Shown: positions 18,910 to 26,830, counted from the stretch's first letter. The stretch is DNA of 64,000 nucleotides from Microcosmobacter sp040493455 (GCF_040493455.1 NZ_JANFDA010000008.1:94203-158202); one strand, 5' to 3'. Numbers and translations: made by a program. The notes: generated by a model from the letters alone, not told the origin.

Positions 18910-19425
18910 CTAACTGGTTGATTTTCTACGAATCTGCAATTTAGGGTCTAGTACATAAACTGTGCTATCTCCACTTACTTTATAAGTAATATCATATTTT
19001 GCAGTACCAGATTGTACATCGTCCATATCAGCAGTCCAATCACCATTAGTTTCTTCTTCAGGTAGTTTCGCAAAGAGACTCTGACCAGAATCAATAGCAA
19101 TAGATATAGAGTCTAAACCAGTACCCAATTCCCATGTTACGTTCCCTTCTGGGTATATTTCTGTTGTAAAGTCTTCTGGTTTACTTGGATCATAAGGATT
19201 ATTCTGATTGTCTTTCAACATCAGTTTCTGGTTTTCATAATAAATTGTTATTACAACATCTTCATAAGGATCGTTAGATCTTTCCAGAATTCCTTTGTCT
19301 TTAATTTTTTGATTTTCAACATTAGATTCTTCAGCATTACTACATGAGTAAGCGATAAAAGTCATTAATAAAAAGCCAAATATCCCATAAAAGATTTTGG
19401 TTGCATTCAACTGTTTTTGCTTCAT
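18910..19425 (-). CDS. Lipoprotein version of the paralogue family, paralogue 5
   Basis: A 171-residue protein with a signal peptide and lipobox FIAYSC (Cys near residue 28), unlike its four cytosolic relatives. The mature part repeats the family plan: DVVITIYYENQKLML, NVTWELGTGLDSIS, GDWTADMDD and the terminal VLDPKLQIRRKSTS. It has its own terminator, so it is separately transcribed from paralogues 1-4. It would be anchored on the periplasmic or outer face. Function is unknown. Confidence 0.65.
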   Translation of the reverse strand: MKQKQLNATKIFYGIFGFLLMTFIAYSCSNAEESNVENQKIKDKGILERSNDPYEDVVITIYYENQKLMLKDNQNNPYDPSKPEDFTTEIYPEGNVTWELGTGLDSISIAIDSGQSLFAKLPEEETNGDWTADMDDVQSGTAKYDITYKVSGDSTVYVLDPKLQIRRKSTS

Positions 19426-19571
19426 AATTTTAGTATTAATAATTATACAATCCGTTTGTGCATATCTCTATAACACAAATCATTATTTAGCAATTATATT
19501 ATATTAAGGGAAGAAACTAAATATACAAAATACATATAAGTATTGTGTTACTAGTCTGTTAAAAAAGGTAG

Positions 19572-20432
19572 TCAATTCACTTCCAACTTGTAGCCAACAC
19601 CATGGACATTTGTAAGCTTTATGGTATTATCGTCCTGCAGTTTTTTACGCAGTTTAGAGACATAGGTATCCAGACTTCTTCCCACAATGACACCATTATC
19701 TTCCCATACGCGTTTGGTAAGCTCGTCGCGCTTCACGACTTGGTTAGAGTGGTCAACAAAAATGGCAAGTAGTTCGCATTCTTTTTTGGAAAGGTTAATT
19801 TCTACTGCTTCTCTGACCAGTTTATTTTGTTCTGGATAAAATTTAAAACTCCCTAAGGATTCATAGTCTTCTGTAGTAATGTCTTGAGTCTTCATTGTGC
19901 TACTGAATCCATAATCCATTAAAACGATAATCAGCAATGTTGCAAGAAGATACAAAGGTGTATTGCTTCTGCTATTCTGAGTGACTCCTTTAATGAACTG
20001 TACATCTATGGTATAACAGCTTTCTGGTAATAATCGACCAAGGCAAGGCACGATATCTTCTTCTTTATTGAACTGTACCTCATAGCTATATGCAACTTCA
20101 TCATCTACACATTGCTTCACTTCCACTCTATATTGCTCTGGGAGTTGTGCCTTTTTCAAACTTCTTTGTACTGTGGACACTAAACTATCGGGGTGTATTT
20201 CTAATTGACTTTGAAATGCCAATTGATACTTAGCATCACTCAATTGCTTTATTGGTAAAACTAAAGATGTAGAATCGTTGCTTGCTAGTAATAATTGATT
20301 TCCTGTATCGCGAAGGGCAATTTTTGCTGCTTCAGGAAAGTCTTCTTGCTGTATTTCGGGTTTTGAAAATAACCACCAAAGCACTGTAATAATTCCCAGA
20401 ATACTATATATGTAGATCTTTCTTTTGTTCAT
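19572..20432 (-). CDS. ToxR/CadC-like membrane winged-helix regulator
   Basis: Taking Met 7 of the open frame (MNKRKIYIYSILG) gives 286 residues; a start at 20450 is also possible. A first membrane helix covers about residues 4-20 (IYIYSILGIITVLWWLF), a 140-residue periplasmic region follows, and a second helix is near 165-182 (LYLLATLLIIVLMDYG). The C-terminal 100 residues are an OmpR-type winged helix: INLSKKECELLAIFVDHSN, VVKRDELTKRVW, SLDTYVSKLRKKLQ and the wing VHGVGYKLEVN. Membrane-bound regulation without phosphorelay is expected. It is divergent from a YceI gene across phased repeats it may bind. Confidence 0.88.
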   Translation of the reverse strand: MNKRKIYIYSILGIITVLWWLFSKPEIQQEDFPEAAKIALRDTGNQLLLASNDSTSLVLPIKQLSDAKYQLAFQSQLEIHPDSLVSTVQRSLKKAQLPEQYRVEVKQCVDDEVAYSYEVQFNKEEDIVPCLGRLLPESCYTIDVQFIKGVTQNSRSNTPLYLLATLLIIVLMDYGFSSTMKTQDITTEDYESLGSFKFYPEQNKLVREAVEINLSKKECELLAIFVDHSNQVVKRDELTKRVWEDNGVIVGRSLDTYVSKLRKKLQDDNTIKLTNVHGVGYKLEVN

Positions 20433-20465
20433 TGGTTCTGTAAATAACATACAAAATCATGACTT

Positions 20466-20506
20466 TTTACAATCGTTGACACTTATTTTACACTCTTTTG
20501 ACACTT
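20466..20506. promoter_or_regulatory. Four phased direct repeats, candidate winged-helix operator
   Basis: TTTACAATC (20466), TTGACACTT (20476), TTTACACTC (20487) and TTGACACTT (20498) line up as direct repeats of TTkACAcTy. Their starts are 10, 11 and 11 bp apart, one helical turn each. OmpR-type winged helices bind head-to-tail repeats with this period. The array lies between the membrane winged-helix gene and the YceI gene, so it could control both. Confidence 0.6.
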
Positions 20507-20560
20507 TCGGTCTCGTGGCGCAATAGTTTTAATCCAAAATTAAATCTAAAAACGAAAGTC

Positions 20561-21145
20561 ATGAAAAAAAACATCCTATTTATTGCATTTACTATGTGTA
20601 CACTTATTGCTCTAAATGCACAAACTACGATTATTGATACTTCTGAAAAACTAGATATCGATATCACTAAAAGTCAACTGAAATGGATTGGTGAATATAC
20701 GTTCTATTTTGGAGGTCACGAAGGTATTGTAGATTTTAAAGAAGGGTATTTTATTAAGAACGGAGATGTTATCACTGGCGGAAAATTTGTAATCGACATG
20801 CACAGTATTGCTTGTACAGATAATGGTGAAATTGACCGAGACTCTGGGCTTGTAGATCATTTGAAAGACGAAGACTTCTTTGAAGTCAATAACTTTCCTG
20901 AAGCCACTATGGTGATTACCAACGTAAGCTACGAAAATAACACGCGCTTAAAAATCTTTGCCAACCTCACTATAAAAGGCATCACACACGCTATCAATTT
21001 TAGAGCTGAAGTCGATTATGAAAAGGAAGAACTAATTGCAAAATTTAAAATCGATAGGCAACGCTGGGGGATTGATTACAATAGTAAACTGCGCGATGGC
21101 GCTATTTCTGATGCTATTGGTTTTGAAGCTACCGTTCGTTTGTAA
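20561..21145 (+). CDS. YceI-family periplasmic lipid-binding protein
   Basis: The Met at 20561 (MKKNILFIAFTMCTLIALNAQ) gives a proper signal peptide, so the frame opening at 20498 is not used; 194 residues result. The mature part matches YceI: LDIDITKSQLKWIGEYTF, GIVDFKEGYF, GGKFVIDMHSI, DLKDEDFF-like LKDEDFFEVNNFPEATMVIT, LTIKGITHAINF and RQRWGIDYNSK. YceI proteins are lipocalin-like beta barrels that bind isoprenoid-type lipids. Expression is probably governed by the divergent winged-helix regulator. Confidence 0.93.
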   Translation: MKKNILFIAFTMCTLIALNAQTTIIDTSEKLDIDITKSQLKWIGEYTFYFGGHEGIVDFKEGYFIKNGDVITGGKFVIDMHSIACTDNGEIDRDSGLVDHLKDEDFFEVNNFPEATMVITNVSYENNTRLKIFANLTIKGITHAINFRAEVDYEKEELIAKFKIDRQRWGIDYNSKLRDGAISDAIGFEATVRL

Positions 21146-21152
21146 ACTAATT

Positions 21153-21172
21153 GCGCGCTCTGTAGAGCGCGC
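21153..21172. terminator. Bidirectional terminator hairpin
   Basis: GCGCGCTC (21153-21160) and GAGCGCGC (21165-21172) form an 8-bp perfect GC-rich stem with a TGTA loop between the convergent YceI and DUF4251 genes. There is no strong U run, only AT-rich flanks. Confidence 0.7.
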
Positions 21173-21197
21173 ATAATTTATTATATGTATCTACTTT

Positions 21198-21749
21198 TTA
21201 ATTACCCTCAAGCATTCTAGCTTTTCCTTCATAGCGAATTGCTAATCGCTTTGCGCCATTTAAGGTCATTTCAGTTTTTAAGCTTGGCCATAATTGAATA
21301 GTTACATCGAAATGTTCTGTATCACTTTTGGCATCAAAGGTCACTGTATAACTACCATTCTTATTTTCCTGCACCTTGTAGTTCTTAATCTCACTATCGA
21401 GAGCTATACCTGTTTTCATAGCATTATATGCTGAAGGAATCTGTACTTCACCGTAATAGGGTAATTGAGATGTAATGTACCCCTCTTCTAGTCGTAACTC
21501 ATTAGGGTTACTAAGAAGGTTTATACGATTTATATTGTTATTATTTGGTGCTATAAGTCCAGAGTTCTGTATCGCCGTGAGGCTACTCGTCACTAATGGC
21601 ATAGCCCATTCGGACTCAATAACAAATGACTTGCTTTCAATTAACTCATTCAAAGCTTGTAACTGCTCTGGAGTTGCTTTGGTTTTGGATGCACTACACG
21701 AGTAAAACAAAATAGTTATTACAAGGAATGCTATTAATCTTGCTTTCAT
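21198..21749 (-). CDS. DUF4251 lipoprotein
   Basis: Starting at MKARLIAFLVITILFYSC (third codon-level Met of the open frame at 21749) gives a signal peptide and lipobox LFYSC. The remainder matches DUF4251: FVIESEWAMPL, NRINLLSNPNELRLEEGYI, LPYYGEVQ and a C-terminal MTLNGAKRLAIRYEGKA. The family is a Bacteroidota envelope protein with a lipocalin-like fold and no known role. It faces the YceI gene across a terminator. Confidence 0.88.
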   Translation of the reverse strand: MKARLIAFLVITILFYSCSASKTKATPEQLQALNELIESKSFVIESEWAMPLVTSSLTAIQNSGLIAPNNNNINRINLLSNPNELRLEEGYITSQLPYYGEVQIPSAYNAMKTGIALDSEIKNYKVQENKNGSYTVTFDAKSDTEHFDVTIQLWPSLKTEMTLNGAKRLAIRYEGKARMLEGN

Positions 21750-21875
21750 AACTAACATATTTCTTAAAAGATAAGGCTTTAATACGTTATATAATAGTGT
21801 TTTAACATAAATATATCACTAGGCTATACTGCCGATAAAACTTTACTCAAAACGTATAACTTTTAGTTCAATAAA

Positions 21876-22337
21876 TTACTTAGACGACTGCACTTGAGTT
21901 GAAACCTTTTCTAAATAGTCTTCTCGTTGCATCTTTTTTAAGATATAAGTGTGAAGGGTTTCCATGGTTTCTAAATGCTGCTCGTAGGACTCATCAGATA
22001 GAAATGTACTTACTCTAGAATTCATTTTGTTGAAGAGGCTTTCCATTTCTACCAAAATTTCTTCATAAGTATAATCTTTATCCAAATCGTCTAATCGTTT
22101 CATTCGCGATGTATACATAAGAAGCGTTGAGCTATACTGAGTTGATTCTTCTTCGGAAAGATTCATTTTTTCTACTTCCTGAAAGAACCATATTTGGATA
22201 TCCCATTGCTCTTCCATGGTCAAGATTTCAACTTTATTCTTTTGTATTTCAAGTTGTTTTTGTGTGAAGTCTTGTGAATTAACGTTCATCATTGTTAATC
22301 CACAAACAATTACTAATAGTGATTTTAAAGTTTTCAT
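21876..22337 (-). CDS. Small secreted helical protein, unknown
   Basis: A 153-residue protein with a signal peptide ending NVNSQ. The mature part is helical and charged, with the segment TMEEQWDIQIWFFQEVEKMN and many Glu and Met residues. No family is recognised. Its promoter carries the triple-box array described at 22364-22452, shared with two other genes in this region, so it is probably a target of the adjacent LytTR response regulator. Confidence 0.7.
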   Translation of the reverse strand: MKTLKSLLVIVCGLTMMNVNSQDFTQKQLEIQKNKVEILTMEEQWDIQIWFFQEVEKMNLSEEESTQYSSTLLMYTSRMKRLDDLDKDYTYEEILVEMESLFNKMNSRVSTFLSDESYEQHLETMETLHTYILKKMQREDYLEKVSTQVQSSK

Positions 22338-22363
22338 GATTTCTCTGTTTTTAAATTATACAC

Positions 22364-22452
22364 CAAAAGTACTTTAGGTATACAATGAAAAACGAACCAA
22401 CTTAGGCGAAGTGACCAAAACTAAATGTGAAGTAACTAATACTTAATGTGAA
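22364..22452 (-). promoter_or_regulatory. Promoter with triple 21-bp-spaced LytTR-like boxes (copy A)
   Basis: The minus strand carries TACTTTTG (22364-22371) as the -7 element for the gene starting at 22337. On the plus strand, boxes with GAA at 22408-22410, 22429-22431 and 22450-22452 (CGAAGTGAC, TGAAGTAAC, TGAACTTTT) are exactly 21 bp apart. The nearest box is 37 bp from the -7 element. ACCAAAACTAAATGTGAAGT at 22414-22433 recurs exactly at 25142-25161. Confidence 0.75.
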
Positions 22453-22455
22453 CTT

Positions 22456-23217
22456 TTAAGAGTTTATCCAATTCTTTATTTCTGTGGCTTTAGCTTTACT
22501 CACTACTATTCTATCTTCAAATGGAGGATTAACATTAATGACTAGTTTGCCATTAAAGTAGAATTTTACGTTTGCTATGGCATTCTTATTAATAATGAAC
22601 TGCCTATTGAAGCGATGAAACTTAGCAGGATCTAATTCGCTTTCAATATCTTCTAACTTTTTATCAATTATATATGTTTTATTAGTGTTTGTAACGCCTT
22701 TCACGATGCTAGTATCAATATAGAAATAGGCGAAGTCGTCTGACTTCACTGGAAGCAGCTCATCTCTATGATGCACTAAATAAGTGCTTTTGTACGTCTT
22801 CTTATTGGCATTAAGCAGTTCTATGAGACTATCTATTTCTACATTGCCTTTGGCTTTTGTAGGCGTCATATTTTTGAACTTATCTATAGCATTACCCAGC
22901 TCTTCTTCTTCAATGGGTTTTAATATGTAATCGACACTGTTCACTTTGAATGCCTTTATAGCATATTGATCGTAAGCTGTAGTAAATATGATAGGTGCAT
23001 CTATACGGACTTTATCAAAGATTTCGAACGAAATGCCATCCGCCAAATGAATGTCCATAAAAACCAGTTCGGCTTCAATAGGTTTAGAAAAGTATTCTAT
23101 TGATGCTCTAACAGAATCTAGAACCGTTAATACTTCAATATTAGAATCTATACTGTCTAATAAGTATTTTAAATTCTCACTTGCGGTTATTTCATCTTCT
23201 ACTATGACTACTTTCAT
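22456..23217 (-). CDS. LytTR-family response regulator
   Basis: A 253-residue protein. Residues about 1-115 are a receiver domain with acidic pocket EDE at 7-9, phosphoacceptor Asp 55 (LVFMDIHLAD), a Thr in IIFTTAY and Lys in ILKPIEE. Residues about 150-253 are a LytTR DNA-binding domain ending in KFHRFNRQFIINKNAIANV and a C-terminal IVVSKAKATEIKNWI. It follows its histidine kinase gene with a 2-bp gap. Likely targets are the three neighbouring promoters that carry triple boxes at 21-bp spacing. Confidence 0.95.
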   Translation of the reverse strand: MKVVIVEDEITASENLKYLLDSIDSNIEVLTVLDSVRASIEYFSKPIEAELVFMDIHLADGISFEIFDKVRIDAPIIFTTAYDQYAIKAFKVNSVDYILKPIEEEELGNAIDKFKNMTPTKAKGNVEIDSLIELLNANKKTYKSTYLVHHRDELLPVKSDDFAYFYIDTSIVKGVTNTNKTYIIDKKLEDIESELDPAKFHRFNRQFIINKNAIANVKFYFNGKLVINVNPPFEDRIVVSKAKATEIKNWINS

Positions 23218-23219
23218 AA

Positions 23220-24299
23220 CTAATTCAAAGGTAATTTAACTATAAACAATTCATCATTATTGCTTATACTAATATTCATTTTTTTAAGCATTTTGAAACG
23301 CTTATTTAAATTTACTAGCCCATTTCCCGTGCTGTCTACAAAGGTTTTTCTGGGTTTTATTTTGTTTTTGACTACAATACCGTCTTCATCTGAATACACG
23401 CTTACTGATAACGGATTGGATTCAGAAATTTCATTGTGTTTTACTGCATTTTCGACCAATAATTGTAGCGACATTGCAGGAATCTCTTCTTGCATCCATT
23501 TGTCGTCAATTGAGATGTCTATACTGAATCGTTCTCTGTATCGGGTTTCAATGAGATAAATATAGCTTTCTAGAAACTTCAGCTCTTCTTTCAAACTTAC
23601 GAGATCATTAGTCCCACTTTGTAGAATGTAACGATACATGAACGATAGCTTATTAACAAAGGTTGTAGCTTGTTTGTTATCTCTGATAAGAGCATTAAGG
23701 GAGTTAAGGGAGTTAAATAAGAAGTGGGGATTCACCTGGTTTTTTAAGGCTTCTAGTTCATTTTTAAGACTCTCTTGTTTAAGCGTTTCTTTTTCAACAA
23801 CATCTTGTTGGTGAATTATTTGATAGTTGAGAATTCTGGATATAAAAATTAGAATTATGAGCACTACTATATAAACAAAGTATGCTATATTGAGTTCTTG
23901 TCTTGTAAGCGAGTTTCCAATGATAGCTTCATATACGACAGGAAACATGGTCACTGCGATAAAAAGTAAAACCGCATTTACTACAACACTTATAACTGTT
24001 CTTTCTAGCTTAGAAAAGCGAGCGTATCTCTTCTTGCTATTAAGATTAAACAACAATACAAACCACGCAAAAACGCCTAGAAAAACAAACCTAAATACTA
24101 CATCTGGTATATTGGCACTGTTTATAGAACTTCCTAAAGAATCTACTACATTCAAGAGGGCTAAAACCCTAGGCAGATTAATTAAAAAAGACACTAACAG
24201 GGCTATACCTAATATTAGTGACTGATTTGTTTTCTTTGTCGCCAAATTGAAAAAGGTTGGTTTGCTTTTATTTATAATAGTGATATACAAAATAATCAA
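23220..24299 (-). CDS. LytS-type sensor histidine kinase
   Basis: A 359-residue protein. The N terminus has several hydrophobic segments (LILGIALLVSFLINLPRVLALL, VVFRFVFLGVFAWFVLLFNL, VISVVVNAVLLFIAVTMF, YIVVLIILIFISRIL). A coiled-coil linker leads to the His_kinase domain with phosphorylatable His in LKNQVNPHFLFNSLNSLNAL, near residue 195. The ATPase region has LQLLVENAVKHN (N box) and GNGLVNLNKRF (G box). It signals to the LytTR regulator 2 bp downstream. The sensed signal is not evident. Confidence 0.93.
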   Translation of the reverse strand: MIILYITIINKSKPTFFNLATKKTNQSLILGIALLVSFLINLPRVLALLNVVDSLGSSINSANIPDVVFRFVFLGVFAWFVLLFNLNSKKRYARFSKLERTVISVVVNAVLLFIAVTMFPVVYEAIIGNSLTRQELNIAYFVYIVVLIILIFISRILNYQIIHQQDVVEKETLKQESLKNELEALKNQVNPHFLFNSLNSLNALIRDNKQATTFVNKLSFMYRYILQSGTNDLVSLKEELKFLESYIYLIETRYRERFSIDISIDDKWMQEEIPAMSLQLLVENAVKHNEISESNPLSVSVYSDEDGIVVKNKIKPRKTFVDSTGNGLVNLNKRFKMLKKMNISISNNDELFIVKLPLN

Positions 24300-24339
24300 T
24301 TTATTTTAGAGTAAAGTTGTTTATGATTACTTAAGAGAA

Positions 24340-24375
24340 AAAACTGCCAGGAACATTTACGCTCCCGACAGTTTT
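24340..24375 (-). terminator. Terminator of the lipoprotein gene
   Basis: AAAACTGCCAGG and CCCGACAGTTTT form an imperfect stem with a 12-nt loop; on the minus strand it is followed by a run of six T. It lies 24 bp after the minus-strand gene ending at 24399 and just upstream of the sensor kinase gene. Confidence 0.75.
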
Positions 24376-24398
24376 CAATCAACCAATCAAAAAACGAA

Positions 24399-25055
24399 TT
24401 ATTTAACTAACTCTTTTACCAATTTTTTTGAGAAATCTTTTGAAGTAGTTCCAACAGACTCTGGATTATCAATTACAGATGTAATTACCGATGTTAATTG
24501 TTCTTCCTCTGGCAAGGTTAAATCATAGGTTACTGTTTCTAGAATATATTTCTTACCAGTAGATGTTACTGTACTCACAGGATCTGAATTGACATATATA
24601 GAATTATAATACCCTACAAATCCTCTCCTATAGCCTCTTCTATATACAACTGGGTATGTATAGACGTTGTAATCTGTAGTCTGAGTAACTGTTCTCTCAA
24701 AGCTTTGAACATCTTTTACTGAGGTCATCACAACGATCTCAATGTCTTGTTCTTTTAGTTCTTTCTTCAAGCTTTTTAGTTCTTTGTCGCTTAACTCCTT
24801 CTTCTCGTTGATGAGCGGAAATAGTTTATGGCTCTCTATAGAAGTAATGTTATTCTTTTCGAGATTGTGAACTATGTCCGATTCGAATTGCTTTCTAACA
24901 ACGTCATCTTGTGTTCTGCTTACAACCATAACTACTTTATCTTTTATGTCTATGGTTTCTGTGTCTTTCCAAGAGTCTGTAACCTTTACTGACGAACAGC
25001 TAAAAACAAATGTTACTAAACTCAATGTTCCTAAAATTTTACTTATACTTTTCAT
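24399..25055 (-). CDS. Lipoprotein of unknown function, LytTR-box promoter
   Basis: A 218-residue protein with signal peptide and lipobox FVFSC (Cys near 20), then SSVKVTDSWKDTETIDIKDK. It has a GYRRGFVGYYNSIYVNSDP segment and a helical Lys-rich tail. The opening (SWKD, VMVVSRTQDDVVRKQFE) resembles small lipoproteins that bind a partner in the periplasm, but no function is known. Its promoter has three 21-bp-spaced boxes (copy B), so it is a predicted LytTR target. It ends at a good terminator. Confidence 0.72.
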   Translation of the reverse strand: MKSISKILGTLSLVTFVFSCSSVKVTDSWKDTETIDIKDKVVMVVSRTQDDVVRKQFESDIVHNLEKNNITSIESHKLFPLINEKKELSDKELKSLKKELKEQDIEIVVMTSVKDVQSFERTVTQTTDYNVYTYPVVYRRGYRRGFVGYYNSIYVNSDPVSTVTSTGKKYILETVTYDLTLPEEEQLTSVITSVIDNPESVGTTSKDFSKKLVKELVK

Positions 25056-25091
25056 GATTTCAATATTTAATTATTAGTTAAATTCCTTATA

Positions 25092-25180
25092 CAAATGTAC
25101 CCTCATGAGCATCTCTAAACCATTGAAAAACAAGTGAAACAACCAAAACTAAATGTGAAGTGTCTTTCTGGGTAAGTGAA
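25092..25180 (-). promoter_or_regulatory. Promoter with triple 21-bp-spaced LytTR-like boxes (copy B)
   Basis: Minus-strand -7 element TACATTTG at 25092-25099. Plus-strand boxes have GAA at 25136-25138, 25157-25159 and 25178-25180 (AAGTGAAAC, TGTGAAGTG, AAGTGAAGT), each 21 bp apart. The nearest is 37 bp from the -7 element, the same as in copies A and C. It precedes the lipoprotein gene starting at 25055. Confidence 0.75.
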
Positions 25181-25224
25181 GTGATTTGGCTAAAAAAAAC
25201 AGGACACTAAAGGGTATAAAAAAA

Positions 25225-25247
25225 CCTCTTACTTATAATGTAAGAGG
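25225..25247 (-). terminator. Terminator of the Arg/Asp-rich protein gene
   Basis: CCTCTTAC (25225-25232) and GTAAGAGG (25240-25247) form an 8-bp perfect stem; on the minus strand it is followed by seven T. It closes the transcript of the two minus-strand genes upstream (26673 to 25269). Confidence 0.85.
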
Positions 25248-25268
25248 CTTTTATGAATGGAGAATATA

Positions 25269-25994
25269 TTAAAATCGTCTACGCTTCTTTACGTCTTTTT
25301 CATTACGCTCGTTTCTATCATCTCTTCGCTCTCTACGATCTTCTTTACGCTCCCTATTATCTTCTGCCAATTCTCGCTTTGTAGCTTCTATATCTTGCTT
25401 CATTGTGTTTACAAAATCTAAAACTAGTTTTTTCTTTGCGATGGCTTCGTCTTCATTATCAAAAGCAAAATTGTATACTTTCAAAGTTTTTAAGATTTCT
25501 CCTTGGCGTTCAGCTCTGGCAATTTGTTGTTCAAAATCTCTTACGTCATCTCTACGGTCTCTTTTATCGTCTCGTTTGTTTGCTCTATCTCTTGCCATGT
25601 CTCGCTTGTCATCATTTCTGTCAAAACGGCCATTCTTGGAATCGTCTCTGTTGCGTCTTATCTCTCTACGATCTGAGCGTACTTCAGCAGAACTTTGTGC
25701 GATTTCCTTTCTGGCTTTTTTAGCTTTAACCCCACTCTGCTCTACTTCTCGAACCATATCCGACACGATATCGGCCTTAAGCGCATTGAGCTTGTTTGCA
25801 TCTTTAGAATCGTAAGCTTTATTAAACAATACCAATTTAGCTTTAAAAGCTTCGAGTTCTTTTACATCTCGCTCTAGCATTTTCTTTCCTTCTACAATTT
25901 GCTTGGTATTTTGAATAGCCTCTTTAGTGTTTTGAGCATTTACCGTAAGACTAAAACTAAATACAATCAATAATAATTTAAGTGAATGTTTCAT
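25269..25994 (-). CDS. Secreted Arg/Asp-rich helical protein, unknown
   Basis: A 241-residue protein with signal peptide ending VNAQ. The mature part is highly charged and helical: a long coiled-coil start (MLERDVKELEAFKAKLVLFN), two low-complexity blocks of R/D/K (residues about 108-150 and 215-240), and an end KKRRRF. The two halves look partly duplicated: ELEAFKAKLVLFNKAYDSKD resembles LKTLKVYNFAFDNEDEAIAK. No family is recognised. It follows the DUF6515 gene by 37 bp and is probably in one transcript with it, under the copy C promoter. Confidence 0.68.
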   Translation of the reverse strand: MKHSLKLLLIVFSFSLTVNAQNTKEAIQNTKQIVEGKKMLERDVKELEAFKAKLVLFNKAYDSKDANKLNALKADIVSDMVREVEQSGVKAKKARKEIAQSSAEVRSDRREIRRNRDDSKNGRFDRNDDKRDMARDRANKRDDKRDRRDDVRDFEQQIARAERQGEILKTLKVYNFAFDNEDEAIAKKKLVLDFVNTMKQDIEATKRELAEDNRERKEDRRERRDDRNERNEKDVKKRRRF

Positions 25995-26031
25995 TGTGAT
26001 TATAGATTTTTTCTAAGTTAATAAATTAAGA

Positions 26032-26673
26032 CTAGTTATACACGACTTCATAGGTTATATCTCCCTCATTATCAATTCTTTTCTTGTATAACACATCGTT
26101 ATACTCATAATACGTTTTACCATCTACACTTACTTCTTCAGAATCTTCATGGATTTCAGTCACAACAGTTCCAACTGGAGGTTGAGTGACTTCATACTTT
26201 CCTTCTTCTTCTACATTAGTTTCTGTAGATTCTACATAATAGATACCTGAATGGTAAAAGTATACTGTAGGTCCGACTACTATTCGTACATGACCAACTG
26301 GCAGCACAGAGATTCTGAATCCTCTAGGAGGTAACACTACTATGTATTCATCTCCATAAGAGGTATAATAGATTCCTGAATAATAAAAATATGGCATCCC
26401 TCTGTACACAATTCTCACATGATTTACCGGTAAGGTTCTAATGACTCTACGATGTCTTGGGTATCTATAATGAGGGCTTCTTCTTATAGGTTGAGTTCTG
26501 TAACGATCATTGTGTCTATGATGATTTGTTTTTACTCTATCATTAGACACTGTTCGCTCTGTTTTAACAATTCTATTAGAGTTGTTAGTTCTCCTTTGAC
26601 CTTGAACATTATAGGATAATAAAAAGGTCATTATTAGAAGTCCGGTTCCGATAATTTGCTTTGTAGTTCTCAT
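26032..26673 (-). CDS. DUF6515-like exported protein
   Basis: A 213-residue protein with signal peptide ending VQGQ, then an Arg/His/Asn-rich basic stretch. Three tandem modules follow, each with a Y-rich strand motif: YFYYSGIYYTSYGDEYIVVL, YFYHSGIYYVEST and YYEYNDVLYKKR, with PPRGFRI and PPVGTVV between. This matches the DUF6515 pattern of Bacteroidota. The family is uncharacterised. It is first in a two-gene transcript with the Arg/Asp-rich protein, and its promoter carries copy C of the triple-box array. Confidence 0.82.
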   Translation of the reverse strand: MRTTKQIIGTGLLIMTFLLSYNVQGQRRTNNSNRIVKTERTVSNDRVKTNHHRHNDRYRTQPIRRSPHYRYPRHRRVIRTLPVNHVRIVYRGMPYFYYSGIYYTSYGDEYIVVLPPRGFRISVLPVGHVRIVVGPTVYFYHSGIYYVESTETNVEEEGKYEVTQPPVGTVVTEIHEDSEEVSVDGKTYYEYNDVLYKKRIDNEGDITYEVVYN

Positions 26674-26712
26674 AATTTCTGTATTTAATTGTGTTCGTTT
26701 TCAATTTCTATA

Positions 26713-26801
26713 CAAATGTATGAGCACCTTTAGCCTCAAATTTTGGGCATTAAGGTGAAGCGTCTAAAAACAGACTTGAAGTAACTTTTTCGAAATGTGA
26801 A
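26713..26801 (-). promoter_or_regulatory. Promoter with triple 21-bp-spaced LytTR-like boxes (copy C)
   Basis: Minus-strand -7 element TACATTTG at 26713-26720. Plus-strand boxes have GAA at 26757-26759, 26778-26780 and 26799-26801 (GGTGAAGCG, CTTGAAGTA, TGTGAAATG), each 21 bp apart. The nearest is 37 bp from the -7 element. It precedes the DUF6515 gene starting at 26673. Confidence 0.75.
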
Positions 26802-26830
26802 ATGATTGGAAACCTAAAATACTATTACAA

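Noticed and set aside
25403..25877. Several plus-strand frames opposite the Arg/Asp-rich protein
   Set aside because: Produced by the biased codons of the true minus-strand gene, which has a signal peptide and terminator.
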